NCBI GenBank assembly: GCA_947175215.1
Contig: CAMWLR010000013.1
Location: forward strand, 1 to 44,405
DNA from: an uncultured Porphyromonadaceae bacterium
GTDB taxonomy: Bacteria > Bacteroidota > Bacteroidia > Bacteroidales > Muribaculaceae
Length of the DNA: 44,405 bases
Direction of reading: 5' to 3'
A program made the translations under genes and the position numbers. The notes under the pieces are model-generated. The model worked only from the letters and a program-made list of their open reading frames with translations, was not told where the DNA came from and did not search any database. This document shows, piece by piece, positions 32,801 to 40,718 of this stretch (within the stretch, counting starts at the first letter, position 1; every line of letters begins with the position of its first letter).

Positions 32801-34406
32801 ACCCGAGGCGGTCAGGATAAAAGTGCAAGATGTCGGCATCAAGCTGTATATCTTTAGCGGTTTTAGAGAGTGAGTAACTGCCGTTGGCCGAGAGTGCCAG
32901 GGCACGGTCGTCAACATCCATGATACCCGAGAGGATATCGTTATCAAGACTGATATGGGCGGATATATTGCTAAGTTCGCGTCCGTTGACCCGCAACAGA
33001 GGCAGGGTAAGCTCGCCTTCGCCGCTACGGTGGTTGCGGTCAGCCTCATAAGTTATGGTCGCGCTGACCTCGGCACCGCTCACACCCGCATGAGGGAACA
33101 GAGCGCCCGCGTCAAAGTATCCGTCTGTCTCCAACCATCCCTCAAGACGGGCAATTTTCTTGCCGCTGAAAATCGCCGACCCCTCGGCGGTCAGCACACC
33201 GGGTTGCGACGAGAGGGAGATGTGACCGTCGGCACCACTTGCCGAACCGGTACCCTCGGCGTGCAGGGTTATGTCACCCGCGGCCATCAATATCTGTGGG
33301 ATCTGCCGGGGAGAGACACCCATCTCGCCGACCATGCGCCCTATCTGTTGGCCCGAGAGGGTAAGATCAAGATGTGACAGGGATAGCTCCCTGCGGTCAC
33401 TCTCGATATCCATGGCCTGGCCATCGACATCGAGTGACAATTCCCCCTCAAGGTCGAGATTGAGGCTGAAACGGGCCGCCGAGGGTGTCCCCGAGACCTT
33501 GCATCGCGATATGGAAGCCATCAGAGCAGCCTTGTCGAGAGGGGGGTAAAACCATCGCAGGTCTGGTAGCCATATATGTGTCTCGTCACTAAGTGCGAGG
33601 GTAAGAGGAGTGGTGCGCAGAGATTTGGCAATAGAGTTGAGTCCGTCGAGAGGTAGCTGTATATCACCGACACCGACGTAAGAGCCGGGCAACTCGATCT
33701 CGAGATTCTCAGCTTTTAGTTCATCTGCCGCGATATGGAAGTTACCCGACAGCCGCGTGACAGCAAACCCTTGCTGGCCGTCAAACGCCAGGCGACGCAG
33801 ATTGACCGTGAAATCATCGTTGGTAATGCGCGGCAGATTGAGATCGGCGCGGAAATTGGTGAGATGGATATGGTCAGGGTTAAACCGGTCGGTCACGGGC
33901 GCATCGGCCACATCATAGCTGATGGCCGATGAGCGTATTATCACCGTCGAGATCTTCAGGTCAAAAGCTGTCGGGGGCTTATTCTTATCCTTAGGGCTGA
34001 GTGCATCTATTATCGGTTGAATATTGAGTGGAGCGTCAGCAGAGTCACGTCGCAGGCGTGCATCCATCCCAATCACCTGCAGGTAATTGACCCGCCAGTT
34101 GCCTGTGGTTATACCGCGCCACAGCGACACGCTCGCCCCAAGACGCCTGACAGTCAGAGCTGTGTCGCCCGGGGTTGTCTCAACGGTCACATCTCTGAGG
34201 ATGACACGGTTATAAGGTATCAGACCGAGATCGCCCACCGTCACCCGTGCGCCCAGCAGTGTCGAGAGTTCACTCTCGATAGTGTCGGCCACGCGTCGCT
34301 GCACCCCGCTGAGACTCATCGCCACATAGAGCACGGCGGGTAGCACGGCAATCAGTATGATCGCCGTCACCAATATGCTCCTCAACAGACGATAGAAAGT
34401 CTTCAT
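29829..34406 (-). CDS. tamB: TamB/YtfN-family translocation and assembly protein
   Basis: The 1525-residue protein has one N-terminal membrane helix (about residues 10-30) and a long run of beta-rich AsmA/TamB-type repeats (for example SGVQRRVADTIESELSTLLGARVTVGDLGLIP). It ends in the TamB domain (DYNFTLQDIIIKDFTIKPGS, LDIRAAYSLTANLSDL, then barrel-like FNSNFGYRDKSLNSNQF). Such proteins span the periplasm as hydrophobic troughs and carry phospholipids between membranes or aid outer-membrane assembly. It is larger than E. coli TamB (about 1260), as I expect for Bacteroidota homologues. No tamA is adjacent. It is divergent from the beta-barrel/ferritin genes, and its 3' end abuts repeat copy B. 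Confidence 0.92.
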   Translation of the reverse strand: MKTFYRLLRSILVTAIILIAVLPAVLYVAMSLSGVQRRVADTIESELSTLLGARVTVGDLGLIPYNRVILRDVTVETTPGDTALTVRRLGASVSLWRGITTGNWRVNYLQVIGMDARLRRDSADAPLNIQPIIDALSPKDKNKPPTAFDLKISTVIIRSSAISYDVADAPVTDRFNPDHIHLTNFRADLNLPRITNDDFTVNLRRLAFDGQQGFAVTRLSGNFHIAADELKAENLEIELPGSYVGVGDIQLPLDGLNSIAKSLRTTPLTLALSDETHIWLPDLRWFYPPLDKAALMASISRCKVSGTPSAARFSLNLDLEGELSLDVDGQAMDIESDRRELSLSHLDLTLSGQQIGRMVGEMGVSPRQIPQILMAAGDITLHAEGTGSASGADGHISLSSQPGVLTAEGSAIFSGKKIARLEGWLETDGYFDAGALFPHAGVSGAEVSATITYEADRNHRSGEGELTLPLLRVNGRELSNISAHISLDNDILSGIMDVDDRALALSANGSYSLSKTAKDIQLDADILHFYPDRLGLWGKYPGAMLSGLVNIDMAGPDIRCMDGNITVTDLTLKPAAGDALTMHRFDLVSKRLDDDTARIDINSDWLDGTVMGEFDFAHIGDALTDILAGAFPALIAGHSSNSQTRSLQSAPSLHSPGAAVHHRLAANNFDFNFTIKETERPADFFHLPVSIIYPSTIKGEVSQNDGDLHLDISLPYLRQGSKLIERSVLSAFVDGREGHARLAFSTVTPTKGGPMEVDVNLSGDNNLLRSSVKWNIDRERRYDGNLLTDIFFSRDNTGLTSTVRIRRSELTFNDSTWVVSPATVTVRGKEVNVDGIHASHGSQFIKINGDVSTDPSALLTLDVDGFSLDYLFESLGIDAAMLGGDATGTFYASDLYSGQPRLETPGLRVKDISYNKTVLGDAVVRSAFDRAQMAVMIDADIDNHGRMSKVEGGIFATRDSLDLTFTVDRAPVGFLTPYMSAFASDIAGYASGRARVFGNFKYIDLEGDVEADSVSMRINFTNTTYWASDSLHIRPGRINLENITLHDESGHTALLNGIVRHTYFKEPTFEFGITGARGLLCYNETPKDNPRWYGRIYGDGSAFVKGEPGIVDINIDMLTAPGSTFTFVLSDRIEADEYSFLTFRDKNRLMAEMTDTVRLRDTSMDLVNHLRQLAAAHDETSSSDYNITIQMGVTPGAEINLVMDPVGGDRIRAYGAGHLRMDYFSANNELKMFGTYTLDRGDYNFTLQDIIIKDFTIKPGSEISFNGDPYAAQLDIRAAYSLTANLSDLDESFLNDSELNRTNVPVNAIMKVSGDIRQPEISFDLEFPTLTSDIYRKVRSIISTDEMMNRQILYLLALNRFYTPEYMAGATRGNELVSVASSTLSSQLSNILGQISDNWNIAPTLRSNRGDFSDVEVDVALSSRLLNNRLLFNSNFGYRDKSLNSNQFIGDFELEYLLNRSGNFRLKAYNRYNDQNYYLRSALTTQGVGIILRKDFDTLTDFLKPLLRRRKSSIPVDTILPSPTH

Positions 34407-34509
34407 CTGATAATCACCGGTTTATACACGACAAAGATGCCGGCAGCCGTCAAGCCCCGGCGAGATGGTTTTAATTCACCGCGAAGTTAGCAAAAATCCC
34501 TCATATTTC

Positions 34510-34540
34510 TTGCCGGATTGTCGGTGAATCACTAACTTTG
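34510..34540 (+). promoter_or_regulatory. Bacteroidota-type promoter for the beta-barrel gene
   Basis: TTG (34510-34512), a 20-base spacer and TAACTTTG (34533-34540) match the consensus; the ATG is 49 bases further on. A one-mismatch -7 element for tamB (TAACTTCG, minus, 34482-34489) lies nearby but has no -33 partner. Confidence 0.75.
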
Positions 34541-34589
34541 TTCCTAAAAGATCGCCGGCCGCGGGCCGGTCATCACTAAACTAACCAGT

Positions 34590-35126
34590 ATGTCTGTAAA
34601 ACGCCGGATAATGGCGGCAGTGGCCGCATTGACTCTCTGCGGCATCATGAGTGTAAGCGCTGCCGATTCTTATAAGGGAGAGAAGACCCTCGGGGTGATC
34701 GTGGGTTATAACAGTTATAACGAGCGCCCGCTGGCCGGCGCTCAATTTTCCTATCGTTTCAACCGGTTGCTGAGACTGTCCCCCGAGGTTACATACGTGT
34801 TTCGTCATGACGGCCTCGATGCTTTGAGGTTTGACCTCGACATGCAGTTTGTGTTTCCCGTCGCGCAGGGTAAATGCGACGTTTTCCCATACGCCGGCGT
34901 TGATTATTCGAGCTGGAATTATCATGCGCCCGACATTGATCATTCCGACGCCACCGCGGGGGGCAATGACGTATCGACGCGCCTGTCGCGCATAGGCCTT
35001 AACCTCGGAGCGGGCTGTGGCATCAACCTCAGCGGGTCGCTCAGGCTGAGCGTGACGGCAGGATACACGTTTATCCAGTACTTTCACGGCGTAGACATCT
35101 GTGCAGGTATCCACTACCGATTCTGA
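34590..35126 (+). CDS. small outer membrane beta-barrel protein
   Basis: This 178-residue protein has a signal peptide ending near VSAAD (residue 25) and alternating amphipathic strands (LAGAQFSYRFNRLLRLSPEV; RIGLNLGAGCGINLSGSLRL) ending in the aromatic ICAGIHYRF, the C-terminal Phe typical of barrels inserted by the Bam machinery. It is probably an eight-stranded porin-like or adhesin-like barrel. The substrate or role is unknown. Ferritin follows 30 bases downstream and may share its promoter. Confidence 0.83.
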   Translation: MSVKRRIMAAVAALTLCGIMSVSAADSYKGEKTLGVIVGYNSYNERPLAGAQFSYRFNRLLRLSPEVTYVFRHDGLDALRFDLDMQFVFPVAQGKCDVFPYAGVDYSSWNYHAPDIDHSDATAGGNDVSTRLSRIGLNLGAGCGINLSGSLRLSVTAGYTFIQYFHGVDICAGIHYRF

Positions 35127-35156
35127 CCAATAACTAACATATCATAAAACAGAACC

Positions 35157-35675
35157 ATGATTTCAAAGAATCTCGAAAAGGCGATCAACGCCCAGATCAA
35201 TGCCGAGCTCTGGTCGGCATATCTCTATCTCTCGATGTCGATGCACTTTGCCCACGCCGGATATGCAGGCATTGCCAACTGGTTTGCCGTGCAGTTTAAG
35301 GAGGAGCAGGATCATGCTACCATCTTTATGAACTATCTCAACTCTCGTGACGGTAAGGTCGTGCTCGAGCCTATCGCCGGTGTCGACACCGAGTGGGAGT
35401 CACCCCTGGCTGCATTCGCCGCTACCCTCAACCATGAGCAGAAAGTGACAGCCATGATCAACGAGCTTAACGCCTTGGCTATCGAGAATAAGGATTACGC
35501 CACCCAGGCCAACCTGCAATGGTTTATCACCGAGCAGATCGAGGAGGAGGAGACCGCACGCGGATTTATCGACGCCCTCAAGATGATCGGTGACAACGGC
35601 TATGGTCTCTATATGTTTGACAAAGAGTTGGCTGCCCGCACCTATACCACACCCGCTCCACTCGCCAATAACTGA
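35157..35675 (+). CDS. ftnA: ferritin
   Basis: This 172-residue four-helix-bundle iron store has all ferroxidase ligands at E. coli FtnA-like positions: E17, E50, H53, E94 and Q127, plus the third-site residues E49, E126 and E130. It oxidises Fe(II) and stores iron in a 24-subunit shell, lowering oxidative damage. No haem-binding Met of bacterioferritin is evident. It is cotranscribed most likely with the upstream beta-barrel gene and ends at a strong hairpin before mutS. Confidence 0.96.
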   Translation: MISKNLEKAINAQINAELWSAYLYLSMSMHFAHAGYAGIANWFAVQFKEEQDHATIFMNYLNSRDGKVVLEPIAGVDTEWESPLAAFAATLNHEQKVTAMINELNALAIENKDYATQANLQWFITEQIEEEETARGFIDALKMIGDNGYGLYMFDKELAARTYTTPAPLANN

Positions 35676-35695
35676 TTTTAACCCACCAACATAAC

Positions 35696-35745
35696 GAGTT
35701 CCCGGGGGGAGGACCGACACCCTCTCCCGGGAACTCAGATTTTAG
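35696..35745 (+). terminator. strong stem-loop between ferritin and mutS
   Basis: GAGTTCCCGGG (35696-35706) pairs perfectly with CCCGGGAACTC (35726-35736), extended inward by GAGG/CCTC. A short T-run (TTTT, 35740-35743) follows. It ends only 15 bases before the mutS ATG, which leaves no room for a separate mutS promoter, so it may be an attenuator or a leader hairpin rather than a simple terminator. Confidence 0.65.
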
Positions 35746-35751
35746 ATCGCC

Positions 35752-38367
35752 ATGGCCAAGAAAATTGTCGAGACCCCGTTGATGAAGCAGTATGTGCAGA
35801 TGAAAGAGAAGCACCCCGATGCGGTGCTCCTCTTCCGTGTGGGCGACTTCTACGAGACATTCAGCGAGGATGCCATCACCACCTCTGAGATACTCGGTAT
35901 CACCCTCACGCGCCGTGCCAACGGGGCGGCCTCGTCGATAGAGCTCGCCGGTTTCCCCCATCACGCCCTCGACACATATCTCCCCAAACTGGTCAGGGCC
36001 GGCAAGCGTGTGGCCATCTGTGAGCAGCTCGAAGATCCCCGACAGGTCAAGAACCGCCTGGTCAAGCGTGATATAATCGAGCTGGTCACCCCCGGAGTGG
36101 CTTTAGGCGACAATGTGCTCGATCACCGCGAGAATAACTTCCTGGGGGCCGTGCATTTTGACAAGGACAGGCTCGGGGTGGCGTTTCTCGACATCTCGAC
36201 AGGTGAGTTTCTGGCCGCTCAGGGCGATGCCGACTATGTCGGGAAACTGTTGAGTAATTTCGCACCCAAGGAGGTGCTGGTCGAGCGTGGTAACCGTATG
36301 CGTCTTGAGGCGACATTCAACGGCAGATACCCCGTCTTTGAACTTGAGGATTGGGTCTTTACCCCGCAGGCGGCCACCGACCGGCTGCTCAAACAGTTTG
36401 AGACCGCGTCGCTCAAAGGGTTTGGCCTCGGCAAGATACCCGAGGCCGTTGTGGCTGCCGGTGCGATACTTCATTATCTCGACATTACCCGCCATACACA
36501 GACCGGTCATATCGTCAGGATCGCCCGCATCGAGGCTGACCAGTTTGTGCGCCTCGACAAATTTACCGTGCGCAATCTCGAATTGCTTGCCCCGTTGGGC
36601 GAGGACGGCAAGAGTCTGCTTGATGTCATCGACCATACGGTCAGCCCTATGGGGGCGCGTATGTTGCGCCGTTGGGTATGTTTTCCGCTAAAAGACCCGT
36701 TGGAGATCAACCGCCGCCTCGATGTGGTGGAGTATTTCTTTAAGGAACCCGAGCGGCGTGACGCGCTGGTCGAGTTGTTGGGCCGCATCGGTGACCTCGA
36801 ACGTCTGGTCTCAAAGGTGGCCGTCGGGCGCGTCACCCCGCGTGAGGTCGTGCAGGTCAAGAATGCTCTGGCGGCAGTCGAGCCGATGCGCCGTCTATGC
36901 ATGGGGGCCGCTCTCGATTCGCTCAGGGCAATGGGTGAGAGCCTCAATCCGTGTGAATTGATACGCGACCGTATCGCCCGCGAGATTGCCGAGGATGCGC
37001 CCAACTCGCTCAACAAAGGCCACGTGATACAACCGGGTGTCGACAGCGAGCTCGATGAGTTGAGGATGATGGCCTTTCAGGGTAAGGATTATCTGCAACA
37101 GGTGCAGCGCCGCGAGAGTGAGGCCACAGGTATCCCGAGCCTTAAGATCGGCTATAATAATGTGTTTGGTTACTACATCGAGGTGACCAATACCCATAAG
37201 GATAAAGTGCCGGGCGAGTGGATCAGAAAGCAGACCTTGGTCAATGCCGAGCGATATATCACCGCCGAGTTAAAGGAGTATGAAGAGAAGATACTCACCG
37301 CTCAGGAGCGTATCGAGATCATTGAGGCGCGGCTATATAACGATTTGGTGAGCCGTCTGGCTGAGTATGTGCCGGTGATACTGGCCGATGCCAAGGTGAT
37401 CGCGCGGCTCGACTGCCTGCTGTCGTTCACCCGGGTGGCTCGCGAGAATCATTACAACCGTCCGGTGGTCGATGACTCGCTGACCGTCGAGATCATACAG
37501 GGGCGTCACCCGGTGATAGAGAAGGAGTTGCCCCCGGGTACACCATATATCTCAAACTCGGTCACCCTCGACAATGACGATACCCAGGTGATGATGATCA
37601 CCGGACCTAACATGGCAGGTAAGTCGGCGTTGCTGCGTCAGACCGCGCTCAATGTGCTGTTGGCGCAGATCGGCAGCTTCGTGGCCGCAGAGAGTGCCCG
37701 CATCGGTGTGGTAGACAAGATATTCACACGCGTGGGTGCCTCAGACAATATATCGCTGGGCGAATCGACATTTATGGTCGAGATGAATGAGGCAGCCTCG
37801 ATACTCAATAATATCAGCCGCCGGTCGCTTATCCTGTTTGACGAATTAGGGCGCGGTACATCGACCTATGACGGTATCTCTATCGCCTGGGCTATAGTCG
37901 AGTATCTCAACCGTTGCGCCGAGAAGCCCAAGACACTCTTTGCCACCCATTATCATGAACTTAACGATATGGAGCAGAGTTACCCCGGGGTCAAGAACTT
38001 TAATGTGTCGGTCAAGGAGATAGACGGTAAGGTGGTGTTTCTGCGCAAGCTCAAGCCGGGCGGGTCAGAACATAGTTTCGGTATACATGTAGCCAAGCTC
38101 GCCGGTATGCCGCGCGCCATAGTCGACCGTGCCGCCGCCGTGCTGCATAAACTCGAGGAGATTAACCGTAACAATTCCGACGGCAAGAGTGCCGATATAC
38201 CCGTGCCACGGGTCGAGGGGGGGATGCAGCTCAGCTTCTTTCAACTCGATGACCCCGTGCTGAGTCAGATCCGAGACGAACTGTTAGGTCTCGACATCAA
38301 CAACCTCTCACCATTGCAGGCTCTCAACAAATTGTCAACGCTGCGCGAGATACTCACCGGCAAGTAA
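35752..38367 (+). CDS. mutS: DNA mismatch repair protein MutS
   Basis: The 871-residue protein recognises mismatches. The N-terminal mismatch-binding Phe-x-Glu is present in [12 protein letters not shown]. The ATPase has Walker [15 protein letters not shown] (residues 618 onward), the signature [16 protein letters not shown], Walker [17 protein letters not shown], and the H-loop FATHYHEL. Full length suggests MutS1, not the MutS2 family. It starts 15 bases after a strong hairpin following ferritin, and the phosphatase gene follows after a short degenerate repeat. Confidence 0.97.
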   Translation: MAKKIVETPLMKQYVQMKEKHPDAVLLFRVGDFYETFSEDAITTSEILGITLTRRANGAASSIELAGFPHHALDTYLPKLVRAGKRVAICEQLEDPRQVKNRLVKRDIIELVTPGVALGDNVLDHRENNFLGAVHFDKDRLGVAFLDISTGEFLAAQGDADYVGKLLSNFAPKEVLVERGNRMRLEATFNGRYPVFELEDWVFTPQAATDRLLKQFETASLKGFGLGKIPEAVVAAGAILHYLDITRHTQTGHIVRIARIEADQFVRLDKFTVRNLELLAPLGEDGKSLLDVIDHTVSPMGARMLRRWVCFPLKDPLEINRRLDVVEYFFKEPERRDALVELLGRIGDLERLVSKVAVGRVTPREVVQVKNALAAVEPMRRLCMGAALDSLRAMGESLNPCELIRDRIAREIAEDAPNSLNKGHVIQPGVDSELDELRMMAFQGKDYLQQVQRRESEATGIPSLKIGYNNVFGYYIEVTNTHKDKVPGEWIRKQTLVNAERYITAELKEYEEKILTAQERIEIIEARLYNDLVSRLAEYVPVILADAKVIARLDCLLSFTRVARENHYNRPVVDDSLTVEIIQGRHPVIEKELPPGTPYISNSVTLDNDDTQVMMITGPNMAGKSALLRQTALNVLLAQIGSFVAAESARIGVVDKIFTRVGASDNISLGESTFMVEMNEAASILNNISRRSLILFDELGRGTSTYDGISIAWAIVEYLNRCAEKPKTLFATHYHELNDMEQSYPGVKNFNVSVKEIDGKVVFLRKLKPGGSEHSFGIHVAKLAGMPRAIVDRAAAVLHKLEEINRNNSDGKSADIPVPRVEGGMQLSFFQLDDPVLSQIRDELLGLDINNLSPLQALNKLSTLREILTGK

Positions 38368-38377
38368 ACCGACAGCT

Positions 38378-38434
38378 AACCACCCGCTAACATCCGTAAC
38401 CACTCGCTGACATTCCTGATCACCCGCTAATAAG
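38378..38434 (+). repeat. degenerate 20-21 bp tandem repeat between mutS and phosphatase
   Basis: Three successive near-copies of AACCACCCGCTAACATCCGT (38378-38397, 38398-38418, partial 38419-38434) fill the mutS-phosphatase gap. It is a slippage-type spacer with no dyad symmetry seen. Confidence 0.5.
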
Positions 38435-38445
38435 ACGATATAATA

Positions 38446-39039
38446 ATGACAACCGATACCAATCCCCGGCGCAAGGTACTTACCGACCGTCTGTGTGCCA
38501 TTCTTGCTCAGGGACGCCCCGTCAGAATTCTCTTTGTGTGTCTGGGCAATATCTGCCGCAGCCCTGCAGCCGAGGGGGTAATGATAGCCACTGTCGACGC
38601 CCTCGGCACATCGGCGCTGTGGCAGATCGACTCGGCCGGGACGGGCGACTATCATATCGGAGATCTCGCCGACCCGCGCATGCGCACCCATGCGTCACGC
38701 CGCGGACTTAAGTTGCTCCACCGTGCTCGTCAGGTCTCATCGTCTGACCTCGATTATTTCGACATGGTGATAGCGATGGATCACAGTAATCTGCGCAATC
38801 TGCGTGCCATATCGCCGACGGTCGAGACCGACTCAAAGATAATGCCGATGGCCGCATTCTTTCCCGGCGGAGATTATGCTCCGGTCTCCGAGACTCGCAA
38901 TGGTGAGGAGGCGATGCCCGGCGCCACTGACGGCTATGACCATGTGCCTGATCCGTATTACTCGGGGGCAGAGGGGTTTGAGTTAGTGCTCGATATGCTT
39001 GAAATCGGCTGCATGAATATCGCAACGCTTATACCCTGA
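38446..39039 (+). CDS. low-molecular-weight protein-tyrosine phosphatase
   Basis: This 197-residue enzyme has the P-loop VCLGNICRSPAAEG with nucleophile C32 and R38, and the general-acid aspartate in VPDPYYSG. Bacterial members dephosphorylate tyrosine kinases of capsule synthesis or arginine-phosphorylated proteins. It is longer than the usual 150-160 residues because of a 26-residue N-terminal extension and an insert of about 25 residues (GGDYAPVSETRNGEEAMPGA) before the DPYY motif. No capsule genes are adjacent, so its partner is unknown. Confidence 0.92.
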   Translation: MTTDTNPRRKVLTDRLCAILAQGRPVRILFVCLGNICRSPAAEGVMIATVDALGTSALWQIDSAGTGDYHIGDLADPRMRTHASRRGLKLLHRARQVSSSDLDYFDMVIAMDHSNLRNLRAISPTVETDSKIMPMAAFFPGGDYAPVSETRNGEEAMPGATDGYDHVPDPYYSGAEGFELVLDMLEIGCMNIATLIP

Positions 39040-39120
39040 TCGGTATTTTAGAGAAATAGAGAGCGGATTTTTTTTGATGCACAATCGAGTTTTTTGAGGG
39101 AGGGGGATAAACCCAATCAG

Positions 39121-39137
39121 GTTAAATGTTGTTTAAC
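39121..39137. promoter_or_regulatory. perfect 6-bp dyad upstream of the porin gene
   Basis: GTTAAATGTTGTTTAAC (GTTAAA-5-TTTAAC) lies 29 bases before the porin start at 39166. It has operator-like symmetry, but no matching second site or known regulator is visible. Confidence 0.3.
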
Positions 39138-39165
39138 AATCATAACCAAACTAAACTCCCTCATA

Positions 39166-40560
39166 ATGAAGCCCGCAATTCTGAAAACAGTGGCAACGAT
39201 GGCATCGGGGCTGCTGATGGCTCTCTCGGTCAATGCTGCCGAAAAGTCAGACACCACCGACGTTATCTATGAAGTCGGTAATCTCGAAATCGTAAGCACG
39301 ATGGCGCATCCCGAAGTTAAGGAGGCGGTCGAGCGTGCACGTCCGCTCGAACCGGGGTCGATCCCCACCCCCAAGTTTACCATCCGTACTCATAACAATA
39401 AGTTTATGATGACTATCGGCGGTAAGATCAATCCCACTCTCGGGTATGATATCGGCAACAACCTCTATTCGACCGATGCAGGGAGCAGCTTTGTGGTCGG
39501 CGACATCCCTGTGCCGGCACTTGCGGGACATAAGGGTGATTTCTTTATCAACGCCCTCAACGGTAATATTGACTTCACGGTCATCGGTTTCGGCGGTACG
39601 CGCGATCAGGTAACCGGATATATCAAACTGGGCACAAACGGTAACTCTAAGGGTGTGTTGCTCAAGCGAGCATACGTTGCATGGCGCAACGTCTCGGCCG
39701 GTCTGATGACGACCCTCGCCTGCGACCCTCTCGGGTCACAGCCCTCGACAATCGACCCCCAGGGCCCCAACGGAGAGGTAAACACCGCTTCTTATCAGAT
39801 TCGCTACGTGTCGCCGAGCTATGACGGATTCCGTTTTGCGGCCTCTATCGAGCGACCGACATATTACAGTTCAAACGGCATCTACCGCGGTAACGACTAC
39901 CGGTCATGGTATGGCCATCAGGTCAACGCCGATGTCGATCAGCTCATACCCGATATCCCCCTATGGATCGAGTATCAGAAGTCTGAGCAAAACCGTATTC
40001 GCTTTACTGCCATCCTGCGCACATTCGCCTATCAGAATATGCTCGACGCCAAGCGCGAGAATCTGTTTGCGTGGGGTACGATGCTCTCGGGTAACTTCTC
40101 ATTCTACAAACCGTTGACATTCTACTTCCAGGGTGTATACGGTCGCGGTATCGCCAACTACATACAGGACCTGCAGGGTCGTTCTCTCTCCTTCACCCCC
40201 AAGGACGACGCTCCCGGCAAGATGGTGGCCAACCCCATGATGGGGCTTGTATTCGGCGCATCTTATCAGGCAACTCCGCGACTGCAGTTTAATGCCGTCG
40301 GGTCATACGCCCGTATCTGGGATGTCGAGCCCTACGCCATGAGCGACGACACCACCGGGCAGGATGCCAACGGAGCGACTGTCAACATCGCCGGTGACTC
40401 AAACTATCGTTATGGTGTCTACTGTGCCGTCAACTGCTACTATCAGTTTACCAGCTACCTGCAGCTCGGCATAGAATATGACTACGGCCGACGGGTAACC
40501 TATGGCATGGGCGGTGCAAACGACTCACGCATACAGACCCAGCTGTCCCTCACCTTCTAA
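39166..40560 (+). CDS. DcaP-like outer membrane porin
   Basis: The 464-residue protein has a signal peptide (1-24, ending SVNA), a short helical N-terminus (PEVKEAVERARPLEPGS), then a barrel: FMMTIGGKINPTLGYDIG, VIGFGGTRDQVTGYIKLG, VNTASYQIRYVSPSYDGFRF, and a closing TQLSLTF with C-terminal Phe. The N-terminal helix followed by a 14-18-strand porin fits the DcaP/trimeric diffusion-channel family of Bacteroidota and Acinetobacter, which takes up small anions such as dicarboxylates. Start at 39166 is chosen for the signal peptide; 24 further in-frame codons upstream look non-coding. A strong terminator follows. Confidence 0.87.
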   Translation: MKPAILKTVATMASGLLMALSVNAAEKSDTTDVIYEVGNLEIVSTMAHPEVKEAVERARPLEPGSIPTPKFTIRTHNNKFMMTIGGKINPTLGYDIGNNLYSTDAGSSFVVGDIPVPALAGHKGDFFINALNGNIDFTVIGFGGTRDQVTGYIKLGTNGNSKGVLLKRAYVAWRNVSAGLMTTLACDPLGSQPSTIDPQGPNGEVNTASYQIRYVSPSYDGFRFAASIERPTYYSSNGIYRGNDYRSWYGHQVNADVDQLIPDIPLWIEYQKSEQNRIRFTAILRTFAYQNMLDAKRENLFAWGTMLSGNFSFYKPLTFYFQGVYGRGIANYIQDLQGRSLSFTPKDDAPGKMVANPMMGLVFGASYQATPRLQFNAVGSYARIWDVEPYAMSDDTTGQDANGATVNIAGDSNYRYGVYCAVNCYYQFTSYLQLGIEYDYGRRVTYGMGGANDSRIQTQLSLTF

Positions 40561-40580
40561 CAGATAAAATCACCACATAC

Positions 40581-40618
40581 AAAAAAACCGGTTTGATGGT
40601 AGTCAAACCGGTTTTTTT
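40581..40618. terminator. strong bidirectional terminator
   Basis: A perfect 16-bp stem around AAACCGGTTTGA (40581-40596) and its complement (40603-40618) encloses a 6-base loop; the arms themselves give A/T-runs on both strands. It ends the porin transcript on plus and can end minus transcription coming from addA. Confidence 0.92.
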
Positions 40619-40653
40619 GACTTATCTTCAATATTTATAGTCAGTTGCGTCAT
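40603..40653 (-). pseudogene. 16-codon remnant of a small antitoxin-like gene
   Basis: On the minus strand an ATG at 40653, preceded by an AAAGGAG ribosome-binding site (6-7 bases away), opens 16 codons (MTQLTINIEDKSKKPV) and stops inside the terminator stem. M-T-x-L-T-I-x-I-E-D-K-S resembles the N-terminus of small antitoxin-like proteins I associate with Bacteroidales toxin-antitoxin pairs, but the rest is absent. A strong Shine-Dalgarno match is unusual in this phylum's chromosomal genes and suggests mobile origin. It is probably a decayed gene, or a terminator-coupled mini-ORF. Confidence 0.4.
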
Positions 40654-40718
40654 TGTGTATTCTCCTTTCAGATGTAAATCTACGACTTTTTGGAAATGAT
40701 GGAAATAGTAGGAGTATG

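Larger units (their letters stand above)
40561..40718. other. convergent spacer between porin and addA
   Basis: This 158-base gap holds the bidirectional terminator and the 16-codon antitoxin-like remnant. The part from 40654 to 40718 contains only the remnant's ribosome-binding site and AT-rich DNA. Confidence 0.6.

Noticed and set aside
34482-34489. TAACTTCG as the tamB promoter
   Set aside because: One mismatch at a key position of the -7 element and no -33 partner; left out of the feature list as a separate entry.
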